Both the position numbers and the translations under genes were made by a program. Positions 34,967 to 46,241 of a DNA stretch of 56,743 bases are shown piece by piece. The DNA lies in NCBI GenBank assembly GCA_018242065.1, contig JAFECQ010000018.1, forward strand, positions 1 through 56,743. The letters are read 5' to 3'. Source of the stretch: Pseudomonadota bacterium (GTDB lineage: Bacteria > Pseudomonadota > Alphaproteobacteria > UBA9655). The notes below the pieces were generated by a model. The model was not told where the DNA came from. It saw nothing but the letters and a program-made list of their open reading frames with translations, and ran no database searches. Within the stretch, counting starts at the first letter, position 1; every line of letters begins with the position of its first letter.

Positions 34967-35368
34967 GTGGACCTTACAACAAGCCAATTCATGAAAATGC
35001 CACTCAACGGGACACTTGAAGACTATTTTAATATTCTCGTGTTTATGTGCGTTGCTTTTGGGATTTCTTTTCTTCTTCTTCTTTTATCGTTTTGGCGAGG
35101 TCCGCGAAAGCCGGATGCTGAAAAGCTTTCTCCTTATGAGTGTGGGTTTGAGGCATTTAGTGATGCACGAATAAAATTTGATGTGCGTTTTTATCTCATT
35201 GCCATTTTGTTTATCATATTCGATCTTGAGATTGCTTTTCTTTTTCCCTGGGCAATTTGTTTGAAAGATATTGGCCTTTATGGCTTTTTTTCCATGATCC
35301 TTTTTTTGATATTTTTAACCGTTGGGTTTATCTATGAATGGCGTAAAGGGGCTTTGGAATGGGAGTAA
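34967..35368 (+). CDS. nuoA: NADH-quinone oxidoreductase subunit A
   Basis: Three-helix membrane subunit of complex I, first gene of a complete nuoA-N operon. The conserved loop [23 protein letters not shown] between helices 1 and 2 and the [15 protein letters not shown] helix are intact. The coordinates use a GTG at 34967; ATG codons at 34991 and 34997 are equally plausible and none has a convincing ribosome binding site. It overlaps nuoB by 10 bases. Confidence 0.93.
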   Translation: MDLTTSQFMKMPLNGTLEDYFNILVFMCVAFGISFLLLLLSFWRGPRKPDAEKLSPYECGFEAFSDARIKFDVRFYLIAILFIIFDLEIAFLFPWAICLKDIGLYGFFSMILFLIFLTVGFIYEWRKGALEWE

Positions 35369-35937
35369 AAAAACCATTTTTAACAAAGGAATCCTTACAT
35401 GCAGGTTATGGGCTACAGGCCATACCTGAAGGGGTAGATCCTGACGTTCTTTTAGAGACTCTCAGTCAAGAGGTTAGTCAAAAAGGGTTTATTGTAACAC
35501 AACTAGATAAAGTAGCAGCTTGGGCTCAAGCAGGATCTCTCTGGCCGATGACTTTTGGGCTCGCTTGTTGTGCCATTGAAATGATGCAAACAGCTGCATC
35601 ACGTTATGATCTTGATCGATTTGGTGTTGTTTTTCGCCCTAGCCCGCGTCAGGCAGATCTGATAATTGTGGCTGGTACGCTCACAAATAAAATGGCAGCT
35701 CCTTTGCGAAAAGTTTATGATCAGATGGCGGAGCCTCGTTATGTTATCTCAATGGGGTCTTGTGCCAATGGAGGGGGATACTACCATTATTCTTATTCAG
35801 TGACGCGTGGGTGTGATCGGATTATACCCGTGGATGTTTATGTGCCAGGTTGTCCCCCTACGGCTGAAGCGCTTCTTTATGGCATTTTACAGCTTCAGCG
35901 AAAAATTCAACGTGAAAAACATTTTGCAAGGTGTTAA
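35359..35937 (+). CDS. nuoB: NADH-quinone oxidoreductase subunit B
   Basis: A 192-residue peripheral subunit that holds cluster N2 next to the quinone site. The four ligand cysteines lie in [22 protein letters not shown] and [15 protein letters not shown]. The first 45 residues are a less conserved extension. The ATG is inside the end of nuoA. Length and motifs are normal for Alphaproteobacteria. Confidence 0.96.
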   Translation: MGVKKPFLTKESLHAGYGLQAIPEGVDPDVLLETLSQEVSQKGFIVTQLDKVAAWAQAGSLWPMTFGLACCAIEMMQTAASRYDLDRFGVVFRPSPRQADLIIVAGTLTNKMAAPLRKVYDQMAEPRYVISMGSCANGGGYYHYSYSVTRGCDRIIPVDVYVPGCPPTAEALLYGILQLQRKIQREKHFARC

Positions 35938-35942
35938 AAAAC

Positions 35943-36557
35943 ATGGGTGCGCCTCGAACACTTGAAGATCTAGGACGTCTCATTGCCGAGGAAATTGGGA
36001 CAGATGTCCTATCGTGGTCCATAGAGCACGATGAACTCATAATGATCACTGAACGATTCTCTATCATAAGAATCTTGACGTATTTGAGAGATTCTGAAGC
36101 CCTTCAATTTGCGCAATTAATTGATGTATGTGGTGTCGATTATCTAGGACGTGACCCTCGCTTTGATGTTGTCTATCATCTTTTAAGTTTAGTTTACAAT
36201 CAACGTTTGCGTCTTAAAGTACAGGTGGATGAGGGAATGCCTGTGCCCTCAGTTACATCTGTTTATAGTAGTGCGAATTGGTGGGAGAGAGAAGTTTTTG
36301 ATCTGTTTGGGATTCCCTTTGAAGATCACCCTGATTTAAGAAGAATCCTTACCGATTATGGTTTCGAAGGCCATCCTTTAAGAAAAGATTTTCCACTGAC
36401 AGGCTATGTAGAAGTGCGTTATGACGAACTTGAAAAGCGTGTTATCTATGAACCAGTCAAATTGCCACAAGCTTTTCGGACATTTGATTTTGAAAGCCCT
36501 TGGGAAGGAATGGAGATAGCGGGTCGAGCGCTCATCTCTAAGGAGGCAAAATCATGA
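35943..36557 (+). CDS. nuoC: NADH-quinone oxidoreductase subunit C
   Basis: A 204-residue hydrophilic subunit of the connecting module. Landmarks: [21 protein letters not shown], the nearly invariant [30 protein letters not shown] segment, and [19 protein letters not shown]. The ATG at 35943 with AAGGTG upstream is preferred to a GTG at 35931 that would overlap nuoB. Separate from nuoD, unlike the E. coli fusion. Its stop overlaps the nuoD start (ATGA). Confidence 0.95.
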   Translation: MGAPRTLEDLGRLIAEEIGTDVLSWSIEHDELIMITERFSIIRILTYLRDSEALQFAQLIDVCGVDYLGRDPRFDVVYHLLSLVYNQRLRLKVQVDEGMPVPSVTSVYSSANWWEREVFDLFGIPFEDHPDLRRILTDYGFEGHPLRKDFPLTGYVEVRYDELEKRVIYEPVKLPQAFRTFDFESPWEGMEIAGRALISKEAKS

Positions 36558-37750
36558 AAGATGATATCCAGAAAGACGCCTCTTCAACGCAAACTTATAC
36601 CTTAAATTTTGGACCCCAGCATCCAGCGGCTCATGGTGTTTTGCGCCTTATTCTCGAAATGGATGGAGAAGTAGTCGAACGGGCTGATCCTCATATTGGC
36701 CTTCTTCATCGGGGGACAGAAAAGTTGATTGAATATAAAACTTATCTGCAGGCGATCCCTTATTTTGATCGTTTAGACTATGTTTCTCCCATGTCACAAG
36801 AACATGCTTTTGCATTGGCGGTAGAGAAATTATTAGAATTAGATATTCCGCTGAGGGCTAAATATATTCGCGTGTTGTTTTGTGAAATTACGCGTATCCT
36901 TAATCATCTTCTCAATATTACCACAATGGCGATCGATGTAGGTGCGATGACGCCGTTGTTATGGGGATTTGAAGAACGTGAAATTCTGATGGGTTTTTAT
37001 GAGCGTGTGTCAGGGGCGCGGATGCATGCAAATTACTTTCGACCTGGAGGCGTTCACAAGGATCTTCCTCCAGGTTTGACAGAAGATATTGCTGCTTTCG
37101 CAACGCGGTTTCCTCAGGTGATTGATGATATTGAGAAGATGTTAACTGAAAACCGGATCTTTAAACAGAGAACAGTTAACATTGGGGTTGTGAGTGCGGA
37201 GCAAGCTCTTGATTGGGGATTTAGTGGGCCTATGTTGAGGGCATCGAATGTTGCGTGGGATTTGCGTCGCAATCAACCCTATGAGGTCTATGAACACATG
37301 GACTTTTTAATTCCTGTGGGGAAAAATGGGGATTGTTATGATCGTTACCTTGTTCGCATGGAAGAAATGCGCCAAAGCGTTCGTATTATAAAACAATGCT
37401 TAGAGCAGATGCCTGAGGGGCCTATTAAAGTAAAAGACTATAAAGTGGTACCGCCTCCCCGGGCAGAAATGAAAAAATCTATGGAAGCGCTAATCCACCA
37501 CTTTAAATTATTTACGGAAGGTTATCATGTTCCAAAAGGTGAGACCTATACAGCTGTGGAGGCACCTAAAGGTGAATTTGGGGTCTATCTTGTTTCCGAT
37601 GGGAGCAACAAACCATATCGTTGTAAAATAAGAGCGCCTAGTTTTGCTTTCTTGCAAGCGTTTGATTTGATGGTAAAAGGACACATGCTTGCGGATGTGC
37701 CCAGCATCATTGGTTCATTAGATATTGTGTTTGGGGAGATCGATCGATGA
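36554..37750 (+). CDS. nuoD: NADH-quinone oxidoreductase subunit D
   Basis: A 398-residue subunit lining the quinone cavity, related to the large subunit of NiFe hydrogenases. Conserved blocks: [60 protein letters not shown], and the C-terminal [12 protein letters not shown]-type region ending DIVFGEIDR. The quinone-binding histidine in the HPAAHG loop is present. It overlaps nuoC and nuoE by four bases each. Confidence 0.97.
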   Translation: MKDDIQKDASSTQTYTLNFGPQHPAAHGVLRLILEMDGEVVERADPHIGLLHRGTEKLIEYKTYLQAIPYFDRLDYVSPMSQEHAFALAVEKLLELDIPLRAKYIRVLFCEITRILNHLLNITTMAIDVGAMTPLLWGFEEREILMGFYERVSGARMHANYFRPGGVHKDLPPGLTEDIAAFATRFPQVIDDIEKMLTENRIFKQRTVNIGVVSAEQALDWGFSGPMLRASNVAWDLRRNQPYEVYEHMDFLIPVGKNGDCYDRYLVRMEEMRQSVRIIKQCLEQMPEGPIKVKDYKVVPPPRAEMKKSMEALIHHFKLFTEGYHVPKGETYTAVEAPKGEFGVYLVSDGSNKPYRCKIRAPSFAFLQAFDLMVKGHMLADVPSIIGSLDIVFGEIDR

Positions 37751-38319
37751 ATGAAAAATCAGAGGTTTTTGTTTTTTCAAAAGAAAATGAAGATCGGGTG
37801 CAGGAAATCATAAGTCGTTACCCGGAAGGGCGGCAAGCAAGTGCGATTCTTCCTCTTTTCGAACTGGCTCAGCGGCAGAATGGCGGCTGGCTTCCTAAGA
37901 GTGCGATAGAGAAAATCACAGAAATGCTTGGACTTCCAACGATTCGAGGGTATGAAGTCGCCACATTTTATACCCTGTTCAATTTAGAACCTGTTGGGAA
38001 ATATCACATACAAATTTGTGGAACGACTCCTTGCATGCTTCGAGGAAGTGAGGATTTAAAAAGGGTCTGTAAGAAGCATTTGAAAATTGATTGTAAAGAG
38101 ACGACAAAAGACGGTCTTTTTACGCTCAATGAAGTTGAATGCATTGGTGCTTGTGTGAATGCTCCCGTTGTTCAAATTAACGACGATTATTACGAAGATT
38201 TAACGGAAGAAAGCTTTCTCGCTTTGCTCAAAGATCTGAAAGCAGGGAATCCGGTGACACCTGGATCTGCTTTGGGTCGACAAGGGTCGGCACCCTTAGA
38301 AAAAGAGACGTCATGTTAG
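37747..38319 (+). CDS. nuoE: NADH-quinone oxidoreductase subunit E
   Basis: A 190-residue thioredoxin-like subunit carrying the off-path [2Fe-2S] cluster N1a. Ligand cysteines are seen in [11 protein letters not shown] and [11 protein letters not shown]; the helical N-terminus has the [22 protein letters not shown] block. Its stop overlaps the start of nuoF by seven bases. Confidence 0.96.
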   Translation: MNEKSEVFVFSKENEDRVQEIISRYPEGRQASAILPLFELAQRQNGGWLPKSAIEKITEMLGLPTIRGYEVATFYTLFNLEPVGKYHIQICGTTPCMLRGSEDLKRVCKKHLKIDCKETTKDGLFTLNEVECIGACVNAPVVQINDDYYEDLTEESFLALLKDLKAGNPVTPGSALGRQGSAPLEKETSC

Positions 38320-39572
38320 AAAATAGTGATCGAATTTTTACAAATCTTTATGGCTTTCAGGGTTGGGGTTTGAAGGATGCCAAAAAACGTGGAGATTGGG
38401 ATCACACGAAAGCACTTATTTCCAAAGGGAAAGAGTGGATTATTCAGGAAGTTATGGCCTCATGTTTGAGGGGACGTGGAGGCGCTGGTTTCCCAACAGG
38501 ACGTAAATGGTCATTTATGGCAAAAGATGATGGCAAAACCCCTCGGTACCTTATTATTAATGCGGATGAGAGTGAGCCCGGAACGTGTAAAGATCGTGAT
38601 ATTTTACGATATGAACCTCATAAGCTGGTAGAAGGGGCTCTTTTGTCTGGGTTTGCTATAGGGGCTCATGTTGGGTACATCTATATTCGAGGCGAATTTT
38701 ATCGAGAAGCGGAGCACCTCGAAACCGCAATTCGAGAAGCCTATGAGGCAAACTTATTAGGTAAGAATGCAGCAAATTCGGGGTGGGATTTTGATCTTTA
38801 TGTCCACCGCGGAGCAGGAGCTTATATTTGTGGTGAAGAAACGGCCCTTCTCGAAAGTTTGGAAGGGCGAAAAGGAATGCCGCGCTTGAAACCTCCGTTC
38901 CCTGCAGTTGTGGGACTTTATGGATGCCCGACGATTGTGAACAATGTCGAAACGATTGCTGTGATACCTACCATTTTGCGGCGAGGGGGAGCATGGTTTG
39001 CGAGTATTGGGACACCAGACAATACAGGAACAAAGATATTCTGTATCTCAGGACATGTGAATACCCCTTGTAATGTAGAAGAGGCCATGGGAATTCCTCT
39101 TAAGGAATTGATTGAAAAATATGGCGGTGGCGTGCGCGGTGGTTGGGATAATCTTTTAGCTGTGATTCCAGGAGGTTCTTCCGTTCCTCTTATACCAAAG
39201 GATGTTTGCGAGACCGTCTTAATGGACTTTACATCTCTTGCTAAAGTTAAGAGTGGGCTAGGTACGGCGGGGGTTATCGTCATGGATAAATCCACAGATA
39301 TTGTAAGTGCAATCGCTCGACTCTCAAAATTTTATATGCACGAAAGCTGTGGGCAATGTACACCTTGTCGAGAAGGAACTGGATGGGTGTGGCGTATGTT
39401 GACTCGGCTTGCCGATGGGATTGGTGTCGTTGAGGATATTGATCGCTTAGAAGAAGTAACTTATGAGATTGAAGGACATACCATTTGTGCTTTGGGAGAT
39501 GCTGCTGCTTGGCCAGTACAAGGCCTTATCCGTCATTTTCGTCCGGAACTTGAGCGGAGGCTGAGGAAGTAA
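38313..39572 (+). CDS. nuoF: NADH-quinone oxidoreductase subunit F
   Basis: A 419-residue subunit binding NADH, FMN and cluster N3. [14 protein letters not shown] is the NADH/FMN glycine-rich loop, [13 protein letters not shown] the FMN site, [16 protein letters not shown] the NADH site, and [14 protein letters not shown] with a later HTICALGD cysteine bind the [4Fe-4S] cluster. Full length and without anomalies. Confidence 0.97.
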   Translation: MLENSDRIFTNLYGFQGWGLKDAKKRGDWDHTKALISKGKEWIIQEVMASCLRGRGGAGFPTGRKWSFMAKDDGKTPRYLIINADESEPGTCKDRDILRYEPHKLVEGALLSGFAIGAHVGYIYIRGEFYREAEHLETAIREAYEANLLGKNAANSGWDFDLYVHRGAGAYICGEETALLESLEGRKGMPRLKPPFPAVVGLYGCPTIVNNVETIAVIPTILRRGGAWFASIGTPDNTGTKIFCISGHVNTPCNVEEAMGIPLKELIEKYGGGVRGGWDNLLAVIPGGSSVPLIPKDVCETVLMDFTSLAKVKSGLGTAGVIVMDKSTDIVSAIARLSKFYMHESCGQCTPCREGTGWVWRMLTRLADGIGVVEDIDRLEEVTYEIEGHTICALGDAAAWPVQGLIRHFRPELERRLRK

Positions 39573-39574
39573 AG

Positions 39575-41659
39575 ATGCCAAAGCTATTGATCGATGATCG
39601 TGAAATTGAGGTTCCTGAAGGAATGACAGTCCTTCAGGCTGCTGAATTATTAGGAATTGAAATTCCTGTTTTTTGTTACCATCCCAAACTCTCTATTGCA
39701 GGCAATTGTCGTATGTGTTTGGTAGAAATGGATAAATCTCCAAAACCAATTGCGAGTTGCGCCATGCCTGCTTGTGAGGGGATGGTTATACGAACCCAGA
39801 CTCCCATGGTTCAAAAAGCACGAAAGGGGGTGTTAGAATTTTTGCTTATTAACCATCCTCTCGATTGCCCAATCTGTGATCAGGGTGGAGAATGTGACCT
39901 TCAAGATATTACAATGGCCTATGGGGGAGATGCGAGCCGATTTGAGCTTAACAAACGAGCTGTTCCGGATAAAGAGTTTGGACCACTTATTGAAACCGCT
40001 ATGAATCGTTGTATTCAATGTACACGTTGTGTTCGCTTTGCAACTGAAATTGCGGGTGTGACAGAGCTTGGAGCAATGGGACGTGGTGAAGATATGGAAA
40101 TTAGTACATATGTGCAAAAAGCCATTACTTCCGAACTTTCAGGGAACATGATAGATATTTGTCCTGTGGGAGCCCTTACGTCAAAGCCTTATAGTTATCG
40201 TGGTAGACCATGGGAGTTGTCTCACACGCCTTCGATTGATGTGTTTGACGCAGTTGGCAGTGCTATTCGAATTGATACACGGGGTAGGGAAGTCATGCGT
40301 ATTCTCCCTCGGCAAAATGACGCAGTAAATGAAGCTTGGATTTCAGATAAAACACGTTTTGCTTATGATGGTTTAAAATATCAACGGCTTGATCAACCTT
40401 ATGCTCGTGGGAAAGATGGCCGCCTTTCGCCTGTGAGTTGGGATGACGCCTTTGGAATTATTGTTGATCACTTACAACATATTCCGGGAGATCATGTCGG
40501 TGCTATTGTGGGAGATATGGCAGATGCAGAGGCCATGGTCGCATTGTTGGATTTAATGAAGGCAATGGGGTCGCCTCATATTGATTGTCGTCAAGAAGGT
40601 ATTGAAAGCGAGAGCGGGCCTCGCTGTAGTTATCTCTTTAATACGACTCTTGCAGGTATCGAACGTGCGGATTTCTGTCTTTTAGTTGGTACAAATCCGA
40701 GGTGGGAAGCTCCAATCGTCAATGCAAGAATTCGAAAAAATTACTTATATACAGGGCTTCCTATTGCCCTTGTTGGCCCCTTTCATGAACTAGGTTATCC
40801 CGTAGACTTTTTAGGGAATGATCCCTTGGTGCTTGAAGGAATATTAAAAGGAAAGCATCCTATCTGTACTGCTTTAAAGAATGCCCAACATCCTCTCATG
40901 ATCGTAGGGCAGGGGGCTTTAAGGCGAGATGACGGTGATGCTGTTTTAGACGTGACACGGCGAATTGCTGATAAATATGGATTTATTAAAAAAGTGCAGT
41001 CACAGTCTCGTGATTCGTGGAATGGATTTAATGTGTTACAGATAGCTGCGAGTCGGATTGCAGGGCTTGAGCTCGGATTTTTACCCGGTCCTAAGGGATA
41101 TAATGTGAAGGGTATGCTAAATGCGGCGCGACGGAAAAAAATAGAAGCTATTTATTTGCTAGGTGCTGATGAGATAGATATGTCTGCTTTTAAATCTACC
41201 TTTGTGATTTATCAAGGACATCACGGAGATCGAGGGGCTGCTTTTGCAGATGTCGTTTTGCCTGGAGCAGCTTATACAGAAAAATCAGGAACATACGTCA
41301 ATGTTGAAGGAAGAGTCCAGCGAGGTTTAAATGCAATTGTGCCCCCAGGTGAAGCTAAGGAAGATTGGAAAATTATAAGAGAGCTTTCCGGGAAACTCGG
41401 TTTAGAATTGCCATACAATACGATTGAAGAAGTTCGTGAGCGAATGATGGAAATCAATCCTCTTTTCGATGGAATAGATCAAATTCGGCCTGCTTCTTGG
41501 GTTGATTTTGGTAAGGCGGGAAGTATTTCTCCGGAGCCATTCCATCCTGTTATCCAGAATTTTTATATGACTGATTCCATTTCTCGTCATTCAGTAACGA
41601 TGGCAAAATGTGTACAAGAGATTCTAAAACTTGATAAAAGGATAGCTGATCATGATTGA
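39575..41659 (+). CDS. nuoG: NADH-quinone oxidoreductase subunit G
   Basis: A 694-residue subunit with several iron-sulfur clusters. The N-terminal [2Fe-2S] ferredoxin domain has [20 protein letters not shown]; the His-Cys cluster and N4/N5 ligands lie in [16 protein letters not shown] and [13 protein letters not shown]...DICPVGAL. The C-terminal molybdopterin-oxidoreductase-like domain is of the shorter alphaproteobacterial/mitochondrial form without the extra cluster ligands of E. coli. It overlaps nuoH by eight bases. Confidence 0.96.
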   Translation: MPKLLIDDREIEVPEGMTVLQAAELLGIEIPVFCYHPKLSIAGNCRMCLVEMDKSPKPIASCAMPACEGMVIRTQTPMVQKARKGVLEFLLINHPLDCPICDQGGECDLQDITMAYGGDASRFELNKRAVPDKEFGPLIETAMNRCIQCTRCVRFATEIAGVTELGAMGRGEDMEISTYVQKAITSELSGNMIDICPVGALTSKPYSYRGRPWELSHTPSIDVFDAVGSAIRIDTRGREVMRILPRQNDAVNEAWISDKTRFAYDGLKYQRLDQPYARGKDGRLSPVSWDDAFGIIVDHLQHIPGDHVGAIVGDMADAEAMVALLDLMKAMGSPHIDCRQEGIESESGPRCSYLFNTTLAGIERADFCLLVGTNPRWEAPIVNARIRKNYLYTGLPIALVGPFHELGYPVDFLGNDPLVLEGILKGKHPICTALKNAQHPLMIVGQGALRRDDGDAVLDVTRRIADKYGFIKKVQSQSRDSWNGFNVLQIAASRIAGLELGFLPGPKGYNVKGMLNAARRKKIEAIYLLGADEIDMSAFKSTFVIYQGHHGDRGAAFADVVLPGAAYTEKSGTYVNVEGRVQRGLNAIVPPGEAKEDWKIIRELSGKLGLELPYNTIEEVRERMMEINPLFDGIDQIRPASWVDFGKAGSISPEPFHPVIQNFYMTDSISRHSVTMAKCVQEILKLDKRIADHD

Positions 41660-42653
41660 GGCTTTTTTACCTATCTTGACTGTGGTGGGTTATGCCTTGC
41701 TTGTTCTCGTTCCTTTGCTGTTAGCTGTTGCTTATTTGACTTATGCAGAACGGAAAGTCATTGCCGCGATGCAGCTTCGTATAGGACCTAATGTGGTCGG
41801 ATGGTTTGGTCTTTTACAACCTTTTGCTGATGGGCTTAAACTTCTGCATAAAGAAACTATTATTCCCAGTCGATCGAATTCCATTATTTTTCTTCTAGCT
41901 CCTCTTCTTACTTTTGGTTTAAGCCTTTCAGCTTGGGCTGTGATTCCTTTTGGACCCGATTTAGTTATTGGTAATATTAATGTTGGCGTTCTTTACCTTT
42001 TTGCCATTTCTTCTTTAGGTGTTTATGGAATTATTATCGCGGGTTGGGCGAGCAACTCTCGGTATGCTTTCTTGGGGGCGCTCAGATCAGCGGCTCAAAT
42101 GATATCCTATGAGGTGTCTATTGGACTTGTGATCATTGCGATTTTATTGTCCGTTGGATCGTTAAATTTGATGCAAATTGTTGAAGCACAACAGACAGTA
42201 TGGTTTGTTATCCCTCATTTACCTATCGCTATCATTTTCATGGTCTCTGCCTTGGCTGAAACAAACAGAGCCCCATTTGACTTACCAGAAGCGGAGGCTG
42301 AACTCGTATCAGGTTATAACGTTGAATACTCATCCATGACGTTTGCTCTCTTCTTCTTAGGGGAATATGCAAATATGATTCTTATGAGCGCTATGGGGAG
42401 TATTCTTTTTCTGGGTGGGTGGCTTCCCCCATTTCATATTATTCCTTTTACCTGGGTGCCTGGAATCGTTTGGTTTGCCTTGAAGATTTCACTTCTTCTT
42501 TTCATTTTTGTGTGGGTCCGTGCAACTTTGCCTCGTTATCGATATGATCAATTAATGCGACTAGGGTGGAAAGTTTTCTTACCCTTTTCATTAATATGGG
42601 TTGTTTTAACAGCGGCCGTATTAATGGGCTTGCATCTTTTGCCAGGGCAGTAG
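41652..42653 (+). CDS. nuoH: NADH-quinone oxidoreductase subunit H
   Basis: A 333-residue membrane subunit with eight helices that links the quinone site to the proton-pumping arm. Signature blocks: [31 protein letters not shown], and [25 protein letters not shown] with the conserved glutamates of the E-channel. The C-terminal [22 protein letters not shown] block is present. Confidence 0.97.
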   Translation: MIEAFLPILTVVGYALLVLVPLLLAVAYLTYAERKVIAAMQLRIGPNVVGWFGLLQPFADGLKLLHKETIIPSRSNSIIFLLAPLLTFGLSLSAWAVIPFGPDLVIGNINVGVLYLFAISSLGVYGIIIAGWASNSRYAFLGALRSAAQMISYEVSIGLVIIAILLSVGSLNLMQIVEAQQTVWFVIPHLPIAIIFMVSALAETNRAPFDLPEAEAELVSGYNVEYSSMTFALFFLGEYANMILMSAMGSILFLGGWLPPFHIIPFTWVPGIVWFALKISLLLFIFVWVRATLPRYRYDQLMRLGWKVFLPFSLIWVVLTAAVLMGLHLLPGQ

Positions 42654-42657
42654 GATT

Positions 42658-43161
42658 ATGAATAGACTTTCAAACACTTTTTATAAGATTCTAAGATCCT
42701 TTGCTCTCGTAGAGCTATGGTCAAGTCTGATCTTAACTTTAAAATATATGCTTTTTAAAAGAAAAGTTACTCTTGCGTATCCTTATGAAAAGGGGACTCT
42801 CTCCTCTCGCTTTAGAGGGGAACACGCGTTAAGACGTTATCCAAATGGAGAAGAGAGATGTATTGCTTGTAAGCTTTGTGAAGCCATCTGTCCTGCTCAA
42901 GCGATTACGATTGAAGCAGAGGAACGAGAAGACGGAAGTCGTAGAACGACCATTTATGATATTGATATGACAAAATGCATCTATTGTGGATTGTGTGAGG
43001 AAGCTTGCCCAGTTGATGCAATTGTTGAAGGGCCAAATTTTGAGTTTTCAACTGAAACCCATAAGGAGCTTTTTTATGATAAGGATAAGCTACTTTCCAA
43101 TGGGGATCGCTGGGAAGTTGAAATTGCAGCCCGTCTTGAACGTGAAGCTTTGGGTCAATAG
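42658..43161 (+). CDS. nuoI: NADH-quinone oxidoreductase subunit I
   Basis: A 167-residue subunit with two [4Fe-4S] clusters (N6a, N6b): [16 protein letters not shown] and [16 protein letters not shown], each ending with the cysteine that crosses to the other cluster. The N-terminal amphipathic helix region and [17 protein letters not shown] are the alphaproteobacterial/mitochondrial TYKY type. Confidence 0.97.
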   Translation: MNRLSNTFYKILRSFALVELWSSLILTLKYMLFKRKVTLAYPYEKGTLSSRFRGEHALRRYPNGEERCIACKLCEAICPAQAITIEAEEREDGSRRTTIYDIDMTKCIYCGLCEEACPVDAIVEGPNFEFSTETHKELFYDKDKLLSNGDRWEVEIAARLEREALGQ

Positions 43162-43170
43162 GAGCATAAG

Positions 43171-43788
43171 ATGATCGATACAACCGCTATTCTTTTTTAT
43201 GTCTTCTCAGGTATTCTTTTAGGGTCTGCGATGATGGTTGTTACAGCACGTAATACAGTTCACAGCGTTTTATTTCTTATTTTAGCTTTTTTTAATGCAG
43301 CGGGACTCTTTGTTTTAGCTCAAGCTGAATTTTTAGCGATGATACTTGTTATTGTCTACGTGGGGGCGGTTGCTGTTCTTTTTCTTTTTGTCGTAATGAT
43401 GTTGGATGTGCAATTAAGTCAGCTTCGACGTTCGGCAAAAGGCTATACTCTCATAGGTAGTCTTGTGGGGAGTGTTTTAGCTATTGAACTCATTTTTTTG
43501 ATGCTGAATTGGAAAATCTCTTCAAATGCGCCCGATTTAACAACAACACCGTTGAGCCTTTATCAAGGCATGTCAAACACTGAAGCTTTAGGCAACTTGC
43601 TTTACACTCATTACGCTCTTGCTTTTCAAGGGGCTGGACTTATCCTGCTCATCGCAATGATTGGAGCAATTGCGCTTACCTTACGCCATCGAGAAGGAGT
43701 GAGAAAACAAATCGTCGGGGATCAACTTTCTCGGCAAGCGAAGGAAAGTTTACGGCTTGTGGATATTCCTAGCCGGTCAGGGACGTAG
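43171..43788 (+). CDS. nuoJ: NADH-quinone oxidoreductase subunit J
   Basis: A 205-residue membrane subunit with five helices. The TM3 block LVIVYVGAVAVLFLFVVMML contains the conserved pi-bulge segment; the first helices FYVFSGILLGSAMMVVTARNTVHSVLFLI are typical. It has a longer C-terminal cytoplasmic tail (about 35 residues). It is followed not by nuoK directly but by a palindromic repeat insertion of about 130 bases. Confidence 0.95.
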   Translation: MIDTTAILFYVFSGILLGSAMMVVTARNTVHSVLFLILAFFNAAGLFVLAQAEFLAMILVIVYVGAVAVLFLFVVMMLDVQLSQLRRSAKGYTLIGSLVGSVLAIELIFLMLNWKISSNAPDLTTTPLSLYQGMSNTEALGNLLYTHYALAFQGAGLILLIAMIGAIALTLRHREGVRKQIVGDQLSRQAKESLRLVDIPSRSGT

Positions 43789-43838
43789 AAGGGCGGGAAG
43801 AGATGACTAACTTAAATATAAACCAATATGAGTTATCT

Positions 43839-43971
43839 TCTGGATTGCTTCAGCTCTTATCGAGCCTCGCAATGCTTGTCCTTGCGAAAGCGAGGAACCA
43901 TTTAAGCCGTCCCCCCCGGCTCAAGGCTGGGGCTAAAGATTGCGAGGAGCTTTGCTCCGAAGCAATCCAGA
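43839..43971. repeat. palindromic repeat element inserted between nuoJ and nuoK
   Basis: TCTGGATTGCTTC (43839-43851) pairs perfectly with GAAGCAATCCAGA (43959-43971). Inside them CCTCGCAAT and ATTGCGAGG continue the pairing imperfectly, and TTAAGCCG/CGGCTCAA forms the tip around a C-run. The whole region can fold as one long imperfect hairpin. It is much more GC-rich than its surroundings. An open frame of 62 codons (43803-43991) runs across it with a good ribosome binding site and overlaps the nuoK start, but its sequence is just a translation of the repeat, so I do not call it a gene. Confidence 0.75.
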
Positions 43972-43987
43972 GTTTAAGGGAAAAAAG

Positions 43988-44296
43988 ATGACCATCGGCC
44001 TAGATCATTATCTTATTGTAGCAGCTTTCCTTTTCACCATTGGCGGGATAGGAATCTTTCTAAACCGCAGAAATGTTATCGTTATTCTGATGGCTATAGA
44101 GTTGATGCTTCTTGCGGTTAACATAAATTTTGTTGCTTTCTCTCAGTATCTTGGAGATTTAGTAGGTCAAATTTTTACGCTTTTTATATTGACTGTAGCT
44201 GCTGCTGAATCTGCAATTGGACTTGCTATTCTTGTCGTCTATTTCCGCAATCGCGGGGATATTGAAGTCGACGATATCACATTGATGAAGGGGTAA
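43988..44296 (+). CDS. nuoK: NADH-quinone oxidoreductase subunit K
   Basis: A 102-residue three-helix antiporter-like subunit. [48 protein letters not shown] carries the conserved glutamate of helix 2 (AIELM), and [15 protein letters not shown] the one of helix 3. The ATG at 43988, preceded by AAGGGA, gives the exact family length. Its ribosome binding site lies right at the 3' edge of the palindromic repeat, so the insertion may affect its translation. Confidence 0.96.
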   Translation: MTIGLDHYLIVAAFLFTIGGIGIFLNRRNVIVILMAIELMLLAVNINFVAFSQYLGDLVGQIFTLFILTVAAAESAIGLAILVVYFRNRGDIEVDDITLMKG

Positions 44297-44298
44297 GA

Positions 44299-46230
44299 AT
44301 GGATTTTTTAGCTGTACTTGTCGTTTTCTTGCCTCTTTTAGGGTTTTTCCTGTCGGGAATTTTTGGCGAAAAATTCGGAAATCAATTTTCTCAACTCACC
44401 ACATGTGGACTATTGGGTATTTCTACAGTTCTTGCTGCTTATCTTTTTCTTCGGTTAGGGCTAAAAGAGGAAACTCTTTTTATTACTCTTTTTACCTGGA
44501 TTCGTGTTGAATTTTTTGAAGTAACTTGGGGGTTACAGCTCGATAGCATTAGCCTTGTGATGATAGCAGTTGTTACACTTATTTCACTTATGGTTCATGT
44601 GTACTCTATAGGCTATATGAAAGGCGACCCAGGTATTCCTCGCTTTATGGCATATTTAAGCCTTTTTACTTTTTTTATGCTTATGCTAGTTACTGCTCCT
44701 AATCTGCTTCAAATGTTCTTTGGATGGGAGGGGGTTGGGCTTTGTTCTTATCTTTTAATTGGATATTGGTATGACCGTGAAACAGCTAATGCAGCTGCTA
44801 TCAAAGCATTTCTTGTGAACCGCATTGCGGACATAGGTTTTGTTCTTGGGATTTTAACTTTATTTATCATTTTTGGAACACTTGATTTTTCAGGGATGTT
44901 TGAATTAATCGGAGAACATTATGACGATTCATTTGTTTTTCTGAATGGTCAATATCACGCTCTCAGTCTTGCTTGTTTTCTGCTCTTTATTGGCGCGATG
45001 GGAAAATCTGCGCAAATTGGCCTCCATACCTGGCTTCCTGATGCGATGGAGGGACCTACACCTGTTTCTGCTTTAATTCATGCTGCAACCATGGTGACAG
45101 CAGGTGTGTTTCTGGTTGTGCGGCTTTCTCCTTTGTTAGAGTATACCCCATTTGTCAGAGAAATCATGACTCTTATAGGTGCGGTGACCGCTCTCATGGC
45201 TGCTACGATTGCTTGTGTTCAAAATGACATTAAACGGATTATTGCTTATTCAACTTGCAGTCAGTTAGGTTACATGTTTATGGCTGCGGGCTTATCAGGC
45301 TATAGCGCTTCCATGTTTCATCTTACAACCCATGCTTTTTTTAAAGCCCTTTTGTTTTTAGGCGCAGGTTCAGTGATTCATGCGATGTCAGATGAGCAAG
45401 ATATTCAAAAAATGGGAGGAATTTGGAAGTTTGTTCCTGTTACCTATGCTGTGATGTGGATTGGTAGCTTAGCTTTAGCTGGCATTCCATTTTTTTCAGG
45501 CTTTTATTCTAAAGACATTATCCTAGAGATTGATTGGGTCTCCTATTTACCTATCGGAAAAATTTCATTTGCTTTTGGTATAACAGCTGCCGCTCTAACA
45601 GCTTTTTATTCTTGGCGTCTTCTTTTGTTAACTTTTCATGGAAAGCCACGCGCAGACGAAGCTGTAATGGGGCATCTTCACGAAGCGCCCCTGGTGATGT
45701 TACTTCCTCTTGTTGTTTTAGCGATGGGGTCTTTATTTTCTGGAAGTCTTTTGTATGAGCTTTTTGTTGGAGATGAAACCAATTTTTGGGTAGGAGCTAT
45801 TTTTGTTTTGCCTGAAGATGAAGTTCTTAAAGCTGCCCATCATGTTGATAAGTGGGTTCACTGGTTGCCGACGTTGGTTTCTTTTTTGGGGATTGGGGTG
45901 GCTTACCTTCTCTATCAGTTTGCAAAAGGTTGGCCAGAAAGACTCTCTACGGCTTTCTCTGGAATTTATACCTTTCTATGTCATAAATGGTATTTCGATA
46001 AACTTTACGATTGGCTATTTGTGAAACCAGCTTTTAGATTTGGTAAAATTCTATGGGAAGAAGGAGATCAAGAAGCAATTGATGGCTTGGGGCCAAATGG
46101 TCTCGCGATGTTGTCAATGGCTTCTGGTGGTATTTTGTGTCGTCTTCAAACAGGTTACGTTTATCATTATGCATTTGCAATGATGACTGGACTTGTCTTG
46201 ATGATCGGATGGTATTACTTTTTTAGATAG
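44299..46230 (+). CDS. nuoL: NADH-quinone oxidoreductase subunit L
   Basis: A 643-residue Mrp-antiporter-like proton-pumping subunit with about 14 core helices plus the lateral amphipathic helix and terminal anchor. Conserved blocks: FFGWEGVGLCSYLLIGYWY with the channel glutamate, GAMGKSAQIGLHTWLPDAMEGPTPVSALIHAATMV with the pumping lysine and histidine, and NDIKRIIAYSTCSQLGYMF. Full length. Confidence 0.97.
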   Translation: MDFLAVLVVFLPLLGFFLSGIFGEKFGNQFSQLTTCGLLGISTVLAAYLFLRLGLKEETLFITLFTWIRVEFFEVTWGLQLDSISLVMIAVVTLISLMVHVYSIGYMKGDPGIPRFMAYLSLFTFFMLMLVTAPNLLQMFFGWEGVGLCSYLLIGYWYDRETANAAAIKAFLVNRIADIGFVLGILTLFIIFGTLDFSGMFELIGEHYDDSFVFLNGQYHALSLACFLLFIGAMGKSAQIGLHTWLPDAMEGPTPVSALIHAATMVTAGVFLVVRLSPLLEYTPFVREIMTLIGAVTALMAATIACVQNDIKRIIAYSTCSQLGYMFMAAGLSGYSASMFHLTTHAFFKALLFLGAGSVIHAMSDEQDIQKMGGIWKFVPVTYAVMWIGSLALAGIPFFSGFYSKDIILEIDWVSYLPIGKISFAFGITAAALTAFYSWRLLLLTFHGKPRADEAVMGHLHEAPLVMLLPLVVLAMGSLFSGSLLYELFVGDETNFWVGAIFVLPEDEVLKAAHHVDKWVHWLPTLVSFLGIGVAYLLYQFAKGWPERLSTAFSGIYTFLCHKWYFDKLYDWLFVKPAFRFGKILWEEGDQEAIDGLGPNGLAMLSMASGGILCRLQTGYVYHYAFAMMTGLVLMIGWYYFFR

Positions 46231-46241
46231 AAGGACAAATC

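Noticed and set aside
43803-43991. 62-codon reading frame between nuoJ and nuoK with a good ribosome binding site
   Set aside because: Its sequence is the translation of a palindromic repeat and it overlaps the nuoK start; no protein family resemblance. Kept as part of the repeat finding only.
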